From the NCBI GenBank assembly GCA_021234535.1, contig CM037833.1, forward strand, positions 3,726,397-3,790,396: a stretch of 64,000 nt of DNA, read 5' to 3'. Below are positions 1-12,293 of the stretch, in pieces. The notes below the pieces were generated by a model. It saw only the letters and a program-made list of their open reading frames with translations, did no database searches and was not told where the DNA came from. Both the position numbers and the translations under genes were made by a program. Position 1 is the first letter of the stretch, and the number at the start of each line of letters is the position of its first letter. This DNA is from Stichopus chloronotus (Eukaryota > Echinodermata > Holothuroidea > Aspidochirotida > Stichopodidae).

Positions 1-159
1 TCAATCTGATAACATTATATACAGGTAGATACACTACCAAGATGTAGTAACAAGAATATCCACGAATCCTCACAATTTTTACACAAAATAGTGACTTTTC
101 AATGTATACCACCAGACTAACAGACATAAAAAAGAAAAAGAAAATCCCAATTCTTTTAC

Positions 160-2355
160 ATGGCCTTAGTAAAGGTGATGTGCTTTTGTCATTGTACCTT
201 GTTTTTGTTTACAGCTGACCTATCTAGCAATACTGATGTGAAAGGTAGCAATGGAGATACTTCCCTAAAAGATTCGATCCACACCACTCCCCTCAATGAT
301 TTCAACAGAATCCAGAAAATCAAAAGAAAGATCACACACTTACAGACCCGGCTTTTTAAAACACAAAACAAGCTGCACAAGGTAAGAAGAGAAAAAGATG
401 CAAGAGATGGCATTTACAAAAGTTTTTAATCCAGACCAGCTCCTTGCATTAGGCAAAACCAGTGCACGTGGTTGTAAATGGAGTCGTCCACCTGTCAAGA
501 AGGCTCTGCAGCTTCGTTTTGCATGTGGACCAACAGGCTATGAGATTCTTTTGAAACAAAACGAACCCTTGCCTTCACAACGCACACTGAGGAGGAGGAT
601 GGAGAACATTGCATTTGCTCCGGAAATTTTGCATAGGTATTTCAAAACCTGAAGTTGAAAGTTCAGCAAATGGCAGAATATCAAAGAGAATGCTGCTTAA
701 CTCTTGATGAAATGTCTATCACATCAAGTGTAGAATATGACAACAGCAGTGGTAGAATTCTTGGAAATACTACTCTACCCGATCACAGTGTCATCGCAAC
801 CCATGACCTTGTGTTCATGCTGAGTGGTATCACCACCAGATGGAAGCAGGTAGTTGCTTACCACTACACAGGTTCATCTTATGATGATGGAGTTGCAATG
901 AAACCGATCATCTCAGACATCCAGTTAGCAGATGACAAAGGTCTACATGTCCTTGCTATCACTAGTGACATGGGAAGCATGAACAGGGCAATGTTGAGAA
1001 GTTTTGGAATTGTTTGTGGTAAGGATTGCCAGACAGTAAACAAGATCACACACCCATGCCAACCAAATCGCTCCCTGTACTTCCTTGCTGATGTCCCACA
1101 TGTGCTCAAAAACCTGAAAGCAGCCCTTGTCAATGGCCAAGTGATAAAAGTACCAAACAACGTAGTGGTCATTCACAACCTACAAAGTGCTGAGGTCAGT
1201 GTAAAACCAGTGCAGGATCTTTTAGAGTTTCAAGGAAACAAAGATTAAAAGTTGGCTCCTAGGCTGACACAAGCTACGCTGGCTCCTTCCCACTTTGACA
1301 AAATGAAAGTATCCCATGCTCTTCACTTTTTCAGTGATTCAGTTTCATCCGCTCTGCGTTACTTGGTAGAATATGAGGGTCGTAAAGCTGATGTTTTGAC
1401 AACAGCATTGTTTTTGGATCTCTGCAACAGGTGGTTCAATTTAATGTCTAGTCGTCATCCAGTCATGGCTCTCAGCAAATTAACCCCTGAGGAGTACCAC
1501 CAAGCCATTAACGGCATCAAGATTGGACCCAAAGGAACATGGAAACCTGTTCAGACTCGTGTGATCCTCTCAACCCAGTCCATTTTAGACATCCAAGAAG
1601 TTCTTGTCAAAGACCAAAAATTTCTGCTCACCTCCAGATTCACACAGGATTGCCTGGAAAACTTATTCAGCATTGTCCGACACAAAAACCCAGTACCAAC
1701 CCCAGTTGAGTTCAAATATGCATTGAAAATAATCACAATATCTCAGTTTTTGCAGGATGACAATAAATTCCTTGCTGAGTTTGGTGATGGCCAGCTCCAA
1801 ACTACTCAAGAACAAGTCCCTGAGGTAGATTTTGAACAAATGTCCCAATGGAAGACATTTCAAGAGATGGGCTGAACAGCCTCTACTACCTTGCAGGTTA
1901 CTGCATCACACGCCTCATTAAAAATGACAAGCACTGCCAAAGATGCCTCCCAACGATCAAAGGAATAAACCCATTATCTGAGCTTTCTGCATGGCTAACA
2001 CACTTGAAAGAATACAAGGATGGATGTCCGGCACATCCCACCGAAGGTGCTTTTCAATTTCTCCTTTCAGCAGAGAAGATTTTTAGAAACCACAGTGCAG
2101 TTCAGGTAATCGCCATGTCCGACACTAAATCACAGCTTGCCACTATTACCGAATCCCACACTTCAAGTTTCCAATTTCCAAAGTGTCCACAACATAAGAG
2201 CTAAACTGCTTTCCCGGTTTCTTGGTGTTCGTCTACACGTTCTTTGCAAGAAGATGAGAACTGAAAGAAAACAAGAAATTCAAAATTCAAAATCAGGTGG
2301 AGAGCTAGGAAGCAAAAGTGTTGCAATGAGGCACATAGTCAAAAATCTAAAATGA
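160..2355 (+). pseudogene. P-element / THAP9-type transposase remnant
   Basis: Successive open stretches in changing frames (160-429, 398-652, 655-1248, 1252-1875, 1848-2204, 2137-2355) together read as one P-element-type transposase. The N-terminal part (160-429) is a basic coiled-coil-like helix. RNase H-like landmarks follow: LTLDEMSIT (first acidic position), ITSDMGSMNRAM, then DVPHVLKNL, and QDCLENLFSIVR near the C-terminus, which suits the late acidic residue. The frame breaks near 400, at the 652 stop, at the in-frame TAA at 1246-1248, near 1850 and near 2140. No THAP zinc finger is seen upstream, so the 5' end is missing or outside the window. The host homologue THAP9 and Drosophila P transposase share this core. 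It is clearly dead. I could not find terminal repeats or an 8-bp target duplication. Confidence 0.8.
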
Positions 2356-2359
2356 TTGT

Positions 2360-3627
2360 GAACTACAATGACACAATTCCTCCCGATACAGGTTTATTCA
2401 AATTTATCTAGAGGTGAAAACTGAAAAGTATGGTGAAGTACTGAACAAAATAGTTTCCTTCACTGTCAAAAGGGCAAATCATTGCTACTGTTGCTATGGT
2501 TAGAGGTTTTTAACTTATAATTAAACCAAATCGGCATATCCTGAAAAATGACAAAGTTGTGACGAAAGCGTAAGTTCAGTTTCCAGTAAGAAATCATGCA
2601 AGGATTCAAATTTTTCCTACAGAGGTTCTTCACCTGACACCATAATAGGCCTAGTTTTACCCCCACGGCCCTTTTGAATGTCAAATTTTGTAGGTGCAAG
2701 CGCGAGAACTCTAATACAATATCAATCAAAGAATAAACTGTTTCCTCATTCTTTTCAAAGAATGCCTCCATTAGCCTGTGAGTATAGAGCTCTTGCGAGT
2801 GATCACTTGTACGTACAGTACTTCTCCATGTGAGATTGATGATCGGTAAACGGTTTGCATGTGAATAATCACATACAAAGTTACAAATCATGTTCTCTCA
2901 TATGGTAATATCTTTAGTGGCTCACTGTAAATAAAGTATGCACTACATAATGTAGTATTTGGACTTCTGAGATCAATATTTCATTTGAAGGATTTCAAAA
3001 ACCAATGTGTGTAGCTGTACTGTGAGTTCATTCCAGTCACGTAAACGACAGTATTATGATGTGGAAAACTTCTGCGAGTGAATCTTAAGATATATACTGT
3101 CTGCAGTCTGGTGTGGCACTTGTATCATTAATGTTCACAGGCAAGTCATCTGTTCAGGATTTAGCAATTACCTAATGTGCTATCTGTTTTATCAGTTGAT
3201 GTGTAAGAAGTACCAGTATCTATTGTTGAGGGCATATCTTGTTACCTGTTTTTAACATGACAATGTTCAGCTGAGCGTAGTGATCTGTCATGCTAATTTC
3301 AGTTGGCTTTGTCTGTGCTTATGTGCTTCTGTTTGGGAATTTGTAAAGTCACCCTACTGTGCATGACAAAGCTTTTGTTATCATACTTAAACTGGGATAT
3401 ATTTTGCAGACAAAATTGATGCTTAGAAGAATGAAGATTCCAAGTGAAGTGGGATTTCAGTGATAAAGAAGAAAAAACAAGTCATACAAGGCAAACAAGT
3501 CATAGTCCTATTTAGTGTCCATGTCTTGTATGGTCTAGAAGTGTGTGGACATGGAAATGTATCAAGATGTTTACCTTTAATGCAGCACCCTTTGAGTATT
3601 CAAAAAGGTCTACTTTGAAATTACACA
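2360..3627. other. No recognised gene between P-type remnant and Kolobok element
   Basis: One open frame on the minus strand (2466-2891, 141 codons) has no motif I recognise; it may be chance or a worn repeat. The rest is AT-rich, non-coding-looking sequence without terminal repeats that I could pair. Confidence 0.4.
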
Positions 3628-3631
3628 TTAA

Positions 3632-3645
3632 AGGAGAATGAAAGT
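3632..3645 (+). repeat. Left terminal inverted repeat of the Kolobok element
   Basis: AGGAGAATGAAAGT, 14 bp, directly after TTAA at 3628-3631. It matches the reverse complement of 11614-11627 without mismatch. Confidence 0.85.
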
Positions 3646-4400
3646 TTACGGCCTTTCCATCTAATCATGATCATGATTCATACACTTCAATCCCTTTGAG
3701 TTTCATATGCAACCAATGATGATAATGTGAACAACATGGGAACAAAGCATGAAAAAATCGATATTTTCAGAGCGTTCCGCGTGTTGTTATCGACCATTTT
3801 GTGCTCAGGCTCTAATGCGCCCTCTAAATTTTGACGTCATCCGACCCCCGGTCTCACTCTCATTCCGCCAGTCAGTACAGTACGTACACGCACTTGCTAT
3901 ATAGACATACTTACACGAGTATATGATCGAGCAAACAACAATCACATGTTAGCTTCAGTTTAATATTAAACCAATTTGAAAGAAAATGCCGGAATGCCAA
4001 GCATTTGGCTGCAATAACCAACTAGGGGGAGAGAGGTGGGAAGGGAAAAAGGTTTTTTCCCATTCCAAATCCTCGCAAGCACCCGGAAAAACGGCAGGTG
4101 GCGGAAATGTGGCTCCATAAGATTGGCACTGGCCATACCGTGAAGAAGTTTAACTTTGGGCCACGCAAACTTGTTTGCGAAGACCATTTCGAAAAATCAT
4201 GTTTTGTTGAAGACATAAGAGCCAAAATAATGGGATGCAAGCCAAAGAAAAGACTCAAGGACGACGCGGTCCCTACCGTATTCGTACATCGGAAACCGGC
4301 AGTCAACCTAAAGAGATCAGAACGTTGTACGAAACGTTCTGCCAAAAAGGTATGGCTTTTAACACTAACATAACGTCAGGCATAGGCTAGGCTATACGAC

Positions 4401-4486
4401 TTCCTAGCGTTATATAGTAAATACACTATAGCATAAGACTTTATGTATACATATACTATAGTGTATTTACTATATAAGGCTAGGAA
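4401..4486. repeat. 31-bp-arm hairpin in the first intron of the THAP gene
   Basis: Arms 4401-4431 and 4456-4486 are inverted copies with 30 of 31 positions paired around a 24-nt loop. The arms are AT-rich (core TATATAGTAAATACACTATAG). It sits about 50 bases after the exon 1 donor. Confidence 0.8.
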
Positions 4487-4503
4487 AGTAGGAACGCCTG
4501 TGG

Positions 4504-4544
4504 AATGATACAGGTACATAGGTACATAATGTACCTGTATCATT
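4504..4544. repeat. Perfect 16-bp hairpin beside the first one
   Basis: AATGATACAGGTACAT (4504-4519) and its exact inverse (4529-4544) flank a 9-nt loop. It starts 17 bases after the larger hairpin. Confidence 0.8.
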
Positions 4545-7500
4545 CAAACTGATTAAGTCAAACCCTAGCTTTTTTTTCTCTTTCTACTGGCAAAAAAGTC
4601 ATGACCAGACCTAGGGCCTATACTTTAACCACTTGGTTAGAAACTGTGATGTAACGCCTCATTTAACCCTAAAGCACAAGCTGCAATATTTTTGTGAGTT
4701 TTAGTTAAAATATCCTCCATACCTGGTCAGAAAGAGCCAAGTACTTCGAAAATGAAATGCAAATTATTTTTATGACATCACATTGACAAACAGCTTTTAT
4801 CAGAAGCACTTACAAATATGTATAAGAAACGTACAAGGAAGGTTCCTATTCCACTAATCATACCCTGTACAGTAATCCATCATTTCTGTCCCTGCCCCCT
4901 CCTAGCCATTTAGGGATCGGAAGCAACTTTCAAAGAGCTGTAACTCAACATGCACAGGGAATTTTGACATAATTTTTCTGTGTGATCCAAAGACAAGTAT
5001 ATGTGAAGTGAACTTTAGCCAAATCTGAGATGGTACCTAGCCATGATTTTGTGGAAATTTGTTCAGTTGACAGAGAATGACCCCAACTCGCACACTCAAA
5101 AACATTCATTATTTGTATATTTGATGTATGAGTGCTTTCCCATTTTTTGACTTGATTATTCATGATGAATAAGCTGTTTGCATTCTTTTCCATGCATGTA
5201 CAGGAACTTCATCACCTCTTGAGACCACAACAGAAAGCACCAGAAAAGCCTGTAGGCCCAGTCCAACAAACATGGCCAACCGGCGCTACACCAGATAATG
5301 ACGTTCAACCCATTGATTTTGAGGTTTGTGTAGTGTTTATTTGTGGTTGATGTATTTCTTCTGTGTTACAGTTATTTCGTGCCATTGTGCAAAATCAACA
5401 AATGACGTGTGCTGCATGGGCAGTATTCCCTTATCAAAGCCTGTCAGAAAAAGTGTCAGCTACAGTAAATTTACAATCCAAAAGCTGTCTGCCATATATT
5501 AAAATTACTTTTTTATTGCATAACAATGTTTCAGCCACAAAAATGGGGGGTCCCTTTGATGTATCCCATCCTCCCCAACTTTGCATGTCATACAAATCTT
5601 TATGAGAAACATTTCAACGGGCTTTTTATGTTTACAGAAAATGACTTCTACTTTGTATGGACAAATTATTCTTGAGCTACAAAATTGGGAGTTTCCTTTC
5701 TGTGGCCACATCATGAATCCCTTGAAAGTGGACTTTTCTTGCTACTTTATTCGTAATCGCCTTTAGTATTTTACCGTTATTTACTGTATTTTGAGTGTCT
5801 GAAAATTTTGCGTACGGTAGTGTACCACCCATTCAGGAAGCCTCTTTAATATAAACAGCTTACTCACAATGGGAGGGGGAGAGGGACGGGGATGAAACAT
5901 TTTGGAACGTATCTTGAGAGAGGTAAAACCCATTGAAAATGATAGCTCACTGTATCCTTATGTTATGTGGCTAGCTACTGCCTGTTGCATAACTTTTATT
6001 GCCAAAACTGTTTCCGAATTAGACAAAGCAAAATTTTATTTCATTTGGGTGGGGGTTGAAATTGACCCATGTAGATGAAATAAAAAATGGGCAAATACTG
6101 TATCATGACTAAATATTTTATGAAATGAGGGAATACCGGTACTCTGAGGCTTGCAGGATATAATGAGGGGATACAAAGACTGAAGTTGCTTCAATGTACT
6201 TGACCTAAAATAGTCACTGTGTATTATTTCCCTACTGTGGGAACCATCAAACTAATGTTGAAACCCTGACTGTCAAACTGAAGAGACAAGGTTGCCGCCA
6301 AAGAGTCCCACTGTGGTATTGTTGGATCACTCCTATTGTAGTAAAGTTGGAGAGGTTCCTGCTTGTCCTGAGACCCACCAACAGGAAATTGAGGAGACGA
6401 ATACACAAAGAGGCCACTTAGACGATGATGGCCAAGAGGAGGTGGACATGTTTGAATTTGTGGACGGGAACGTAGTGATCCAACTTACTGTCCAGAGCCA
6501 GAGTTTCCTGTCACAACAGCAAATGAGCTACCTACTACAGGGCAAGTTGTACATGAAAAGAAATTTATAGTGTTTGAGTCAGCATTAGACCAATTATTTG
6601 CTAGGATGAAATGTGACTTTTGTGATTCAAGTGTAATTGACATTAAAAAACATTGTTGGTTCTGGTGTACTTGTGACTCTCTCTTGTATTGATGGTCATG
6701 AGGTCCTTAAGTGGGCCTCCCAACCAATGGAAGGTAAGATGCCCTTGGGTAACCTGCTGTGTGCTGCAGCAATAATGTTCTCAGGATTGACTTATCAGAG
6801 GCTAAAATCATTTACAAATTTTTTGAATCTTGGATTTTTCTCTGCACCAGTATTCAATGATATTCAAAGAAACTTTCTTATACCTGAAGTAAACTCTTTC
6901 TGGTCTGCTCATCAAAATCATATCATTCAAAAGTTGAATGAATTGTTGATTTAGAACTTGTTCAGTGCTCTGAAAGTGGTAGCTCAGCACGAATGGAGGC
7001 AGAAGCCTTCCAAAGGTTGCTAAGTTGAAGAGTAATGGAGAAGTGGAACTATGGGTTAAATCTGTCAGTAATCACTTATGGTACTGTTCAAGGAATTGTA
7101 ACTCAGATATCCCATTACTAGTGGAAATGTGGAAGTCAATTTTGTATCATGTGTCAGGCATTCATGCGTGGCCAGAAGACAATGAATTTAAAGTCTTCAA
7201 AGCATGTAATCATGCTCCCTTAAGTAATGAGGAAAACAGAAAGAAGCTCTGCGTAAAATTGTAAATGACAAACGGCTTCTCCATTGGAGAGTTTATGCAT
7301 GCAGGTGCGTTGGAAGTGTTCCACAATGTGGTGCTAAAGTATGCTCCTAAGAGATTAGAGTTCAATTTTGCCCAGATGGATGCCCGTTTGAAGCTAGGAG
7401 CACTAGATCACAACCTGAATGTTGGGAGGGCTAAGGCAGTTGTGAAAAAGCCTAGGGCTGGGTCTTCCCCCCCCCCCCCCGAGGTGAGATTCAGTACAAA

Positions 7501-7758
7501 CGTGTCTTCACCAAGTTTACAAAGCAATGGGTGCTTAAGGCAAAATATGAGGAAAGGTGCTATGACTATGTGAATGAAATGATGGATGGAGTTGTAAACA
7601 GGAAAAAGGAAGAAATTAGAAATGCACCATCTGCAAATATTGCTCCTTGTGAGGCACCTTCAAAGCAAGAGATGGTTGCAAAAACATCAGTCAAGATTTC
7701 AGGGTTCAAATTTGTCATGATAGTCTTAGCAGAAAGTAGGGAAGAGGGCTCTTTGTAA

Positions 7759-9396
7759 TAATATTTGCCTTTCTGTTAATTGTGCCAAAAAATAAGGAAG
7801 CGACACATATAGATTGTCCAAGGTTGTAGGGGGTACTTGGGCAACATGGTAAAGATACTGTAAGAAGTATGTAAATTAATACACAAAAAAGTATTAACCC
7901 ACAAAAGTCTCTATTTGGTTACAACTTGCCCAAGCCAAGAGGCGAGTTCGAATGCAGTGCGGGGTGAGTTGCTTTTAATGAACTTGTTGACTGTGGTTAC
8001 ATGGTCAGGTGTTTGACAACACATTGGTACAAATGAGTGACATATTATTGATATAAAGAATGCTGTCACGTGCTCTACGTGCCTCTTTTTATCTTATACA
8101 GTAACTGTGTGTAACAACTTGTTACACAGGTATATGTAACAAGTATATATGTAACTTTAATTTTACATGGACTCTTAATTTACTCAAGTAGGTGAGTACG
8201 AAAAACTATGAAGATAGAAATATTTACTTTGATCCCTAGGAATCACAAATGTCTCTCTATCTCCAATCTGCACAATTTGTGATCAGAGTTCTTTGTGTTG
8301 CATAAATGATATGGGTAACACTTAGTAGGACTGGAATGTGTATGAGAAGAACGTGATGTTACAACTAGCCCCCACCCCCTTCCTATTATTTGCAATTAAC
8401 CTTGTGGTTGCTTTACAGGGGTGGTACAAAGTGCATGGCAGCCTGTATGTCTGCCCCTTTATTTGAAAAGATTGAGCCCAACTGTCAGGGGAATTTGATA
8501 ATGTCATTAGTGGAGACTCAATGATTATGGTATCTTTAAAACCCAAACTAAGATATTCTCCACTCTTTTGGTATGCCTGAAGCCTGTGTTGGTATTGGAA
8601 GTCACCCCCTTCCTACATCATAGGGCTAGCAGTTGGCACCATTGTGGAGCAAATTCTTGCTCTACTCCTGTTGCTTTCTTGTTTGATCATGTATTTATTG
8701 TTCAAGTCATACTTTCAGTCTAATTTACTTCCACATCACTTGCAGACACTTGTTTCCTTGTGTTTAAAATAATGAGCTTAATACCACTTTTGGCAAAATA
8801 TGACCATTTGTGATGGACAACATAAGGGAATTTTCCATGTTTACATCATTTTTTACATTGGTGTAAAAAATGTTGGAGGTGAGGTGGTCAAAGACCTACT
8901 TATTTGTTTCTATTTTTTTAATATCTGACAATTATTGTTGGCCAAAAGTTGATCTATAATGGTTTGAAATACACTCTCAGATGTGCCAAAGGGTTTGAAT
9001 AGTATGTTTTTTTTACTCTTGCAATGGCTCATTCTCCCATCGTAAGTGACGTTTATCACTCGTTCAGTTGTTGGACCACAAAGAATTTTTTTCTTAGTTT
9101 CTGGGTGAGCGGTTCATTCTCTGGTGAAGACACTGTAGTGCAGGCGCGGCATTTCTTACTAGAAAAAAATATATATATATAACAGAGAAGTGAAACAATT
9201 ACCACACAGAAAGCATTTGGTTCAATTGCTTCATACAGTATTTCCTTTCTAAAAAACCTGCCTTCTGAAAAAACCATTTCACATGTACAGTAACATGTAT
9301 ACATGAAAGAGGAGTTGGATATATGAACAGCAATATAATGCTTAAGTCCCTGGCATAGTGTCTCTGTAAGTGAAATAAATCCACACTAACCAAAAA
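7759..9396. other. Intergenic middle of the Kolobok element
   Basis: This stretch separates the 3' ends of the two convergent genes. I see only short open frames without motifs, a TG/TA-rich tract around 8100-8160 and an (AT)n run near 9170. It probably holds both 3' untranslated regions. Confidence 0.5.
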
Positions 9397-10997
9397 TTAG
9401 TCCATCTGAAGTGCCTCCTGTACCTCTCGAAATCCAACATATGTCTCATCTGGAAATTCCTGCCTGATGCGAAGGACACAGTATGCTGGTAAGACCATCC
9501 TGTTACCGTTCCCCATGGGAGCACCAACACAAAGCCACAGAGCTAGCTGGCGATAGGCGATCAACCTTTTTTGTCTGCAGTTAAAAGAAAGAAATGATAC
9601 AAAATTCATTTAACTACTACAAATGTCACTTTCACATACCCACCCCGAATTGGTTGGAAACTGGGCCGATAAACTTCATCTAACCAACTAACTTTACGCA
9701 CCCATCCCACTCACATCCCCTAAAAAAGGACACACCTACTGCAAACCTGTCACAATGGCCAGACTGTTGTAAAATGAATTGACAATGCATCAGGGATTCT
9801 ATGTTGACTTGGTTTAAATACACCGTTATTGAAAAAGTCTACATGCTGTGAAAAAGTTTTGTCTAGCCTAGACACATACATTGCACTCAATGCAAACATC
9901 ATGATCAGCAATGGAGAGACTTAATCTTCAGTTCATTAACTTCCCATTTGACTCTATGCCATATACCGTGAAGACAGGCTATCCCAGGCCTCTTCATCAA
10001 GACCACTAGTGGTATTTGTCAGACAAACATTCTGTATGCTTTACTTACTTCACATTGATATAGGCTATCAAAATGGTTCTCATATGGAAATTGATTATAC
10101 CACCAGTCCCCTCCCAGCACAGAGTAATGTACCTCTTTTCAGCCGGGAGCAAAGGAATCAAGTGGTTAATCATCCTAGTGCAATTTTTTTATTGCCTCTT
10201 TACTCAATAGGTAGCACGGTGGCCTTTAATTGCCCAGGGCTTTTCTCAATGGGTAACACTATGGGTCCAAGAGTCAGTCACTTAGGCTACCCAGGATTGT
10301 ATACAGTGTATGTGTGATATATTTTGCACTAGGCTTATTGACCAACATAGAAGTAACTGCAGACTATGCAAGGTACAGTAGTACACTCATAAACTATAAA
10401 TACTGATTCATCAACCCATACATAGGCAACTATAGATTTTTTTTCACTTTGGAAGTTAATGAAAAATCACGTTTGTTTGCTCAAGGGTCAGGGGAATATG
10501 AATTTCCATTTTTAATCTCGAGACTTCAGATCTTTACAACATGGTAATGATGCGCTCTCTCAGTTAACGTGGTCTTCCCTCATGCTAGAATGGGGTTATG
10601 TACCGATTTGTTAGACTGTTTGCCCCGCTGGGGTCCTTTTTGTACCGGAGGGACTGAGCACAGGCGACCTGTAGGATCACTTCATGCAGGCACACTAATT
10701 TGAAATCACCCTTCTGCGATAAACAGGAGTCGTTATTAGGCAGGTCTTCTCCTGACTGCTGGCAACACACATTCTCCTTTTCGGTAACCATCTTCCTGCA
10801 ATAGCCACATACACAGAACGATTCATCATCGTCCGAATCGAGTTCGCTGCTGCTATCGATATTGCCTTGGCCAAGTAGGCCTAGGTGTAACGTTGGCCTT
10901 CCTCTTCAAGCCTCTCGGCTTCGGCGTCAATTTGCGTCAGCTCTTCCTCCGTATACTCGGGTTCAAATAGGTATGGTTCCAGTCCAAAAGCTTCCAT
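9397..10997 (-). pseudogene. P2RX7 C-terminal-like zinc-domain protein, two exons, one frameshift
   Basis: Exon 1 runs 10997 to 10604. It opens with MEAFGLEPYLFEPEYTEEEL and an acidic helix, hits a stop at 10881-10883, and continues in another frame with an acidic Ser/Asp stretch, CVCGYCRKM, CCQQ, CLSQKGDFKLVCLHEVIL and ends at NR. The intron 10603-9575 has GT (GTACAT) and a polypyrimidine-CAG acceptor. Exon 2 (9574-9397) reads RLIAYRQLALWLC, GNGNRMVLPAYCVLRIRQEFP, YVGFREV and stops. The phase-2 junction restores NR-QKRLIAYRQ. The Cys pattern and the AYRQ...NR.VLP..C...IR..FP core are those of the P2RX7 intracellular C-terminal domain and its many stand-alone invertebrate relatives; there is no channel part. 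One frameshift breaks an otherwise complete gene, convergent to the THAP transposase in the same transposon. Confidence 0.65.
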
Positions 10998-11613
10998 TGC
11001 CAAGACTAGCTAAGAAATCGATGTCATAAGAAGATCAGATTTAGAAAAGAATTTTTTCGGTAGACAATATCGATGAAATTTAGCGATGTTCTGTGAAGCA
11101 GTGAGTATTGTAGAACAGCCGTACTACTATGCACGTACAGCAGTTAGGCTAGCCCACAGGCAACTGTGCATAACAACGCGACGCTGCATGAGTCACTGCG
11201 AAAACAGCTGATTCCAGCAATATCGTACCAAACGGATCGTAACAAAAATGGTTATGACTTCATTCTTTGCTCTTTAAACGAATTATATCATAAGAATACT
11301 TAAAATATTATTTTAAAATTCATAATTATCAAACAAAACAAAGTTAGGGTCAAATCATGATAACTATATTTTCAAGTTATTCAATCGCATTTAATCAACT
11401 GATTCTTGATATTGGCAACGAGAGATTGGTTTAGGGGTCGCATGACGTCATGGCAAAGTCCTTCGGTATCACGAAGCTCCCAAGCATGGCAGCACACGTT
11501 CATCGCTGGTATTTACCATTTTTTTTAAAAGATCAAATACTGTTTCTTTTCTAAAACTGGTGTATTTATGGTACCTAATTTATACTCCTCCCAGTCACAA
11601 ATTCCAAAACGAG

Positions 11614-11627
11614 ACTTTCATTCTCCT
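11614..11627 (-). repeat. Right terminal inverted repeat of the Kolobok element
   Basis: ACTTTCATTCTCCT, directly before TTAA at 11628-11631. It is the perfect inverse of the left end 7,996 bp away. Confidence 0.85.
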
Positions 11628-11631
11628 TTAA

Positions 11632-12290
11632 GGGTACTGTGCTGGTGCTTTAACTCCAGTCTGCCTTCCGTACAGTCGGACCTGAAGATCTCCAATGTGG
11701 AGTTGGCATTTTCTTCATGTTTTCTACCTTCTTTATGCATAAATTTGACATTGGCCTGACATGGAATGTACTTAAGCTTTGAACTGAAGCAAGTAAAAAA
11801 GGTTCAGTAGAGTTTCGCCTGAAGTTCAAGTTGAAAGCTCTTATTACGGGGGAATTGGAATGGGATACATCTGGATAGTGCTAATTAAATGTATACTTCA
11901 AGGTCATGATGCTGTTTCGGCTCCTACTGCATATGCATTTAATTTGATATGGAAACTGTTAGATATGATGAAGTTTCCGTCTCAAAGAAATGACTAATAA
12001 TTACATGTTGTTGTGTACGTCGGCCTATCTGGCATAGTCCCTGTCAACTAATGTAGAGATGCAGTATCAATTGTGGAGACCATACTGCATATTCTTTAAA
12101 GATAATGACTAGGAAGTGCATTTTACATCAAAAGCAGAGTTGTAAACAAAGTCACCCTTTTTCTGGCAAGTCAAGTCAACTACACTCAATTTAGAGACTG
12201 GCGTCAAGTCTCAAGTCAAGGCTTGTTTCAATGGGAAAATTAGCCTGATTTTTTCAAGTCAGGTTATTTTGCAAGTTGTAATCTTTTTAT
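11632..12290. other. No recognised gene
   Basis: Flank of the Kolobok element up to the CR1-like remnant. A loosely repeated CAAGTC motif lies at about 12160-12215. Nothing else stands out. Confidence 0.5.
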
Positions 12291-12293
12291 GCT

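Larger units (their letters stand above)
3986..7758 (+). pseudogene. THAP-domain Kolobok-type transposase, multi-exon, broken
   Basis: Exon 1 (3986-4349) encodes a C2CH THAP finger: MPECQAFGCNN gives the first Cys pair, then after a one-base frame slip near 4045 come a Trp (AEMWL) and LVCEDHF (Cys-x2-His), ending near AVPTVF. It closes at a donor (AAG|GTATGG). Exon 2 (5204-5323, 40 codons) has a cag acceptor and a GAG|GTTTGTG donor, both phase 0, matching exon 1. The body (about 6290-7758) carries KFIVFESALDQLF with a CDFC pair, LSCIDGHEVLKWASQP, GNLLCAAAIMFSGLTY, LVQCSESGSSARMEAEAF, VKSVSNHLWYCS and PKRLEFNFAQMDARLKLGALDHN, recognisable as one transposase family. Joins near 6955 and 7018 skip the segments that in intact relatives carry catalytic residues. 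A C12 run near 7470 shifts the frame. It lies in the plus orientation of the TTAA element, so it is that element's own transposase, now inactive. Confidence 0.7.
3632..11627. mobile_element. Kolobok-like DNA transposon, 8.0 kb, TTAA target duplication
   Basis: The element begins AGGAGAATGAAAGT at 3632 and ends with the exact reverse complement at 11614-11627. Both ends abut TTAA (3628-3631 and 11628-11631). A TTAA duplication combined with a THAP-domain transposase is the published signature of the Kolobok superfamily; piggyBac also uses TTAA but has no THAP domain. Inside are two genes facing each other: a broken THAP transposase on plus (3986-7758) and a two-exon P2RX7-C-like gene on minus (10997-9397). 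The 14-bp perfect terminal repeats are not followed by longer homology. The ends and duplication are intact, so the insertion is cleanly bounded, although its own transposase has lost core segments. Confidence 0.8.

Noticed and set aside
2466..2891. 141-codon minus-strand frame as a gene
   Set aside because: No recognisable motif, no splice or start support, and it lies in decayed repeat sequence.
4022..4345. Minus-strand open frame of ~107 codons
   Set aside because: It is antisense to the THAP finger, whose Cys/His and AVPTVF landmarks read on plus.
9160..9182. (AT)n tract as a promoter
   Set aside because: Simple microsatellite in the intergenic middle of the Kolobok element, between the 3' ends of two genes.
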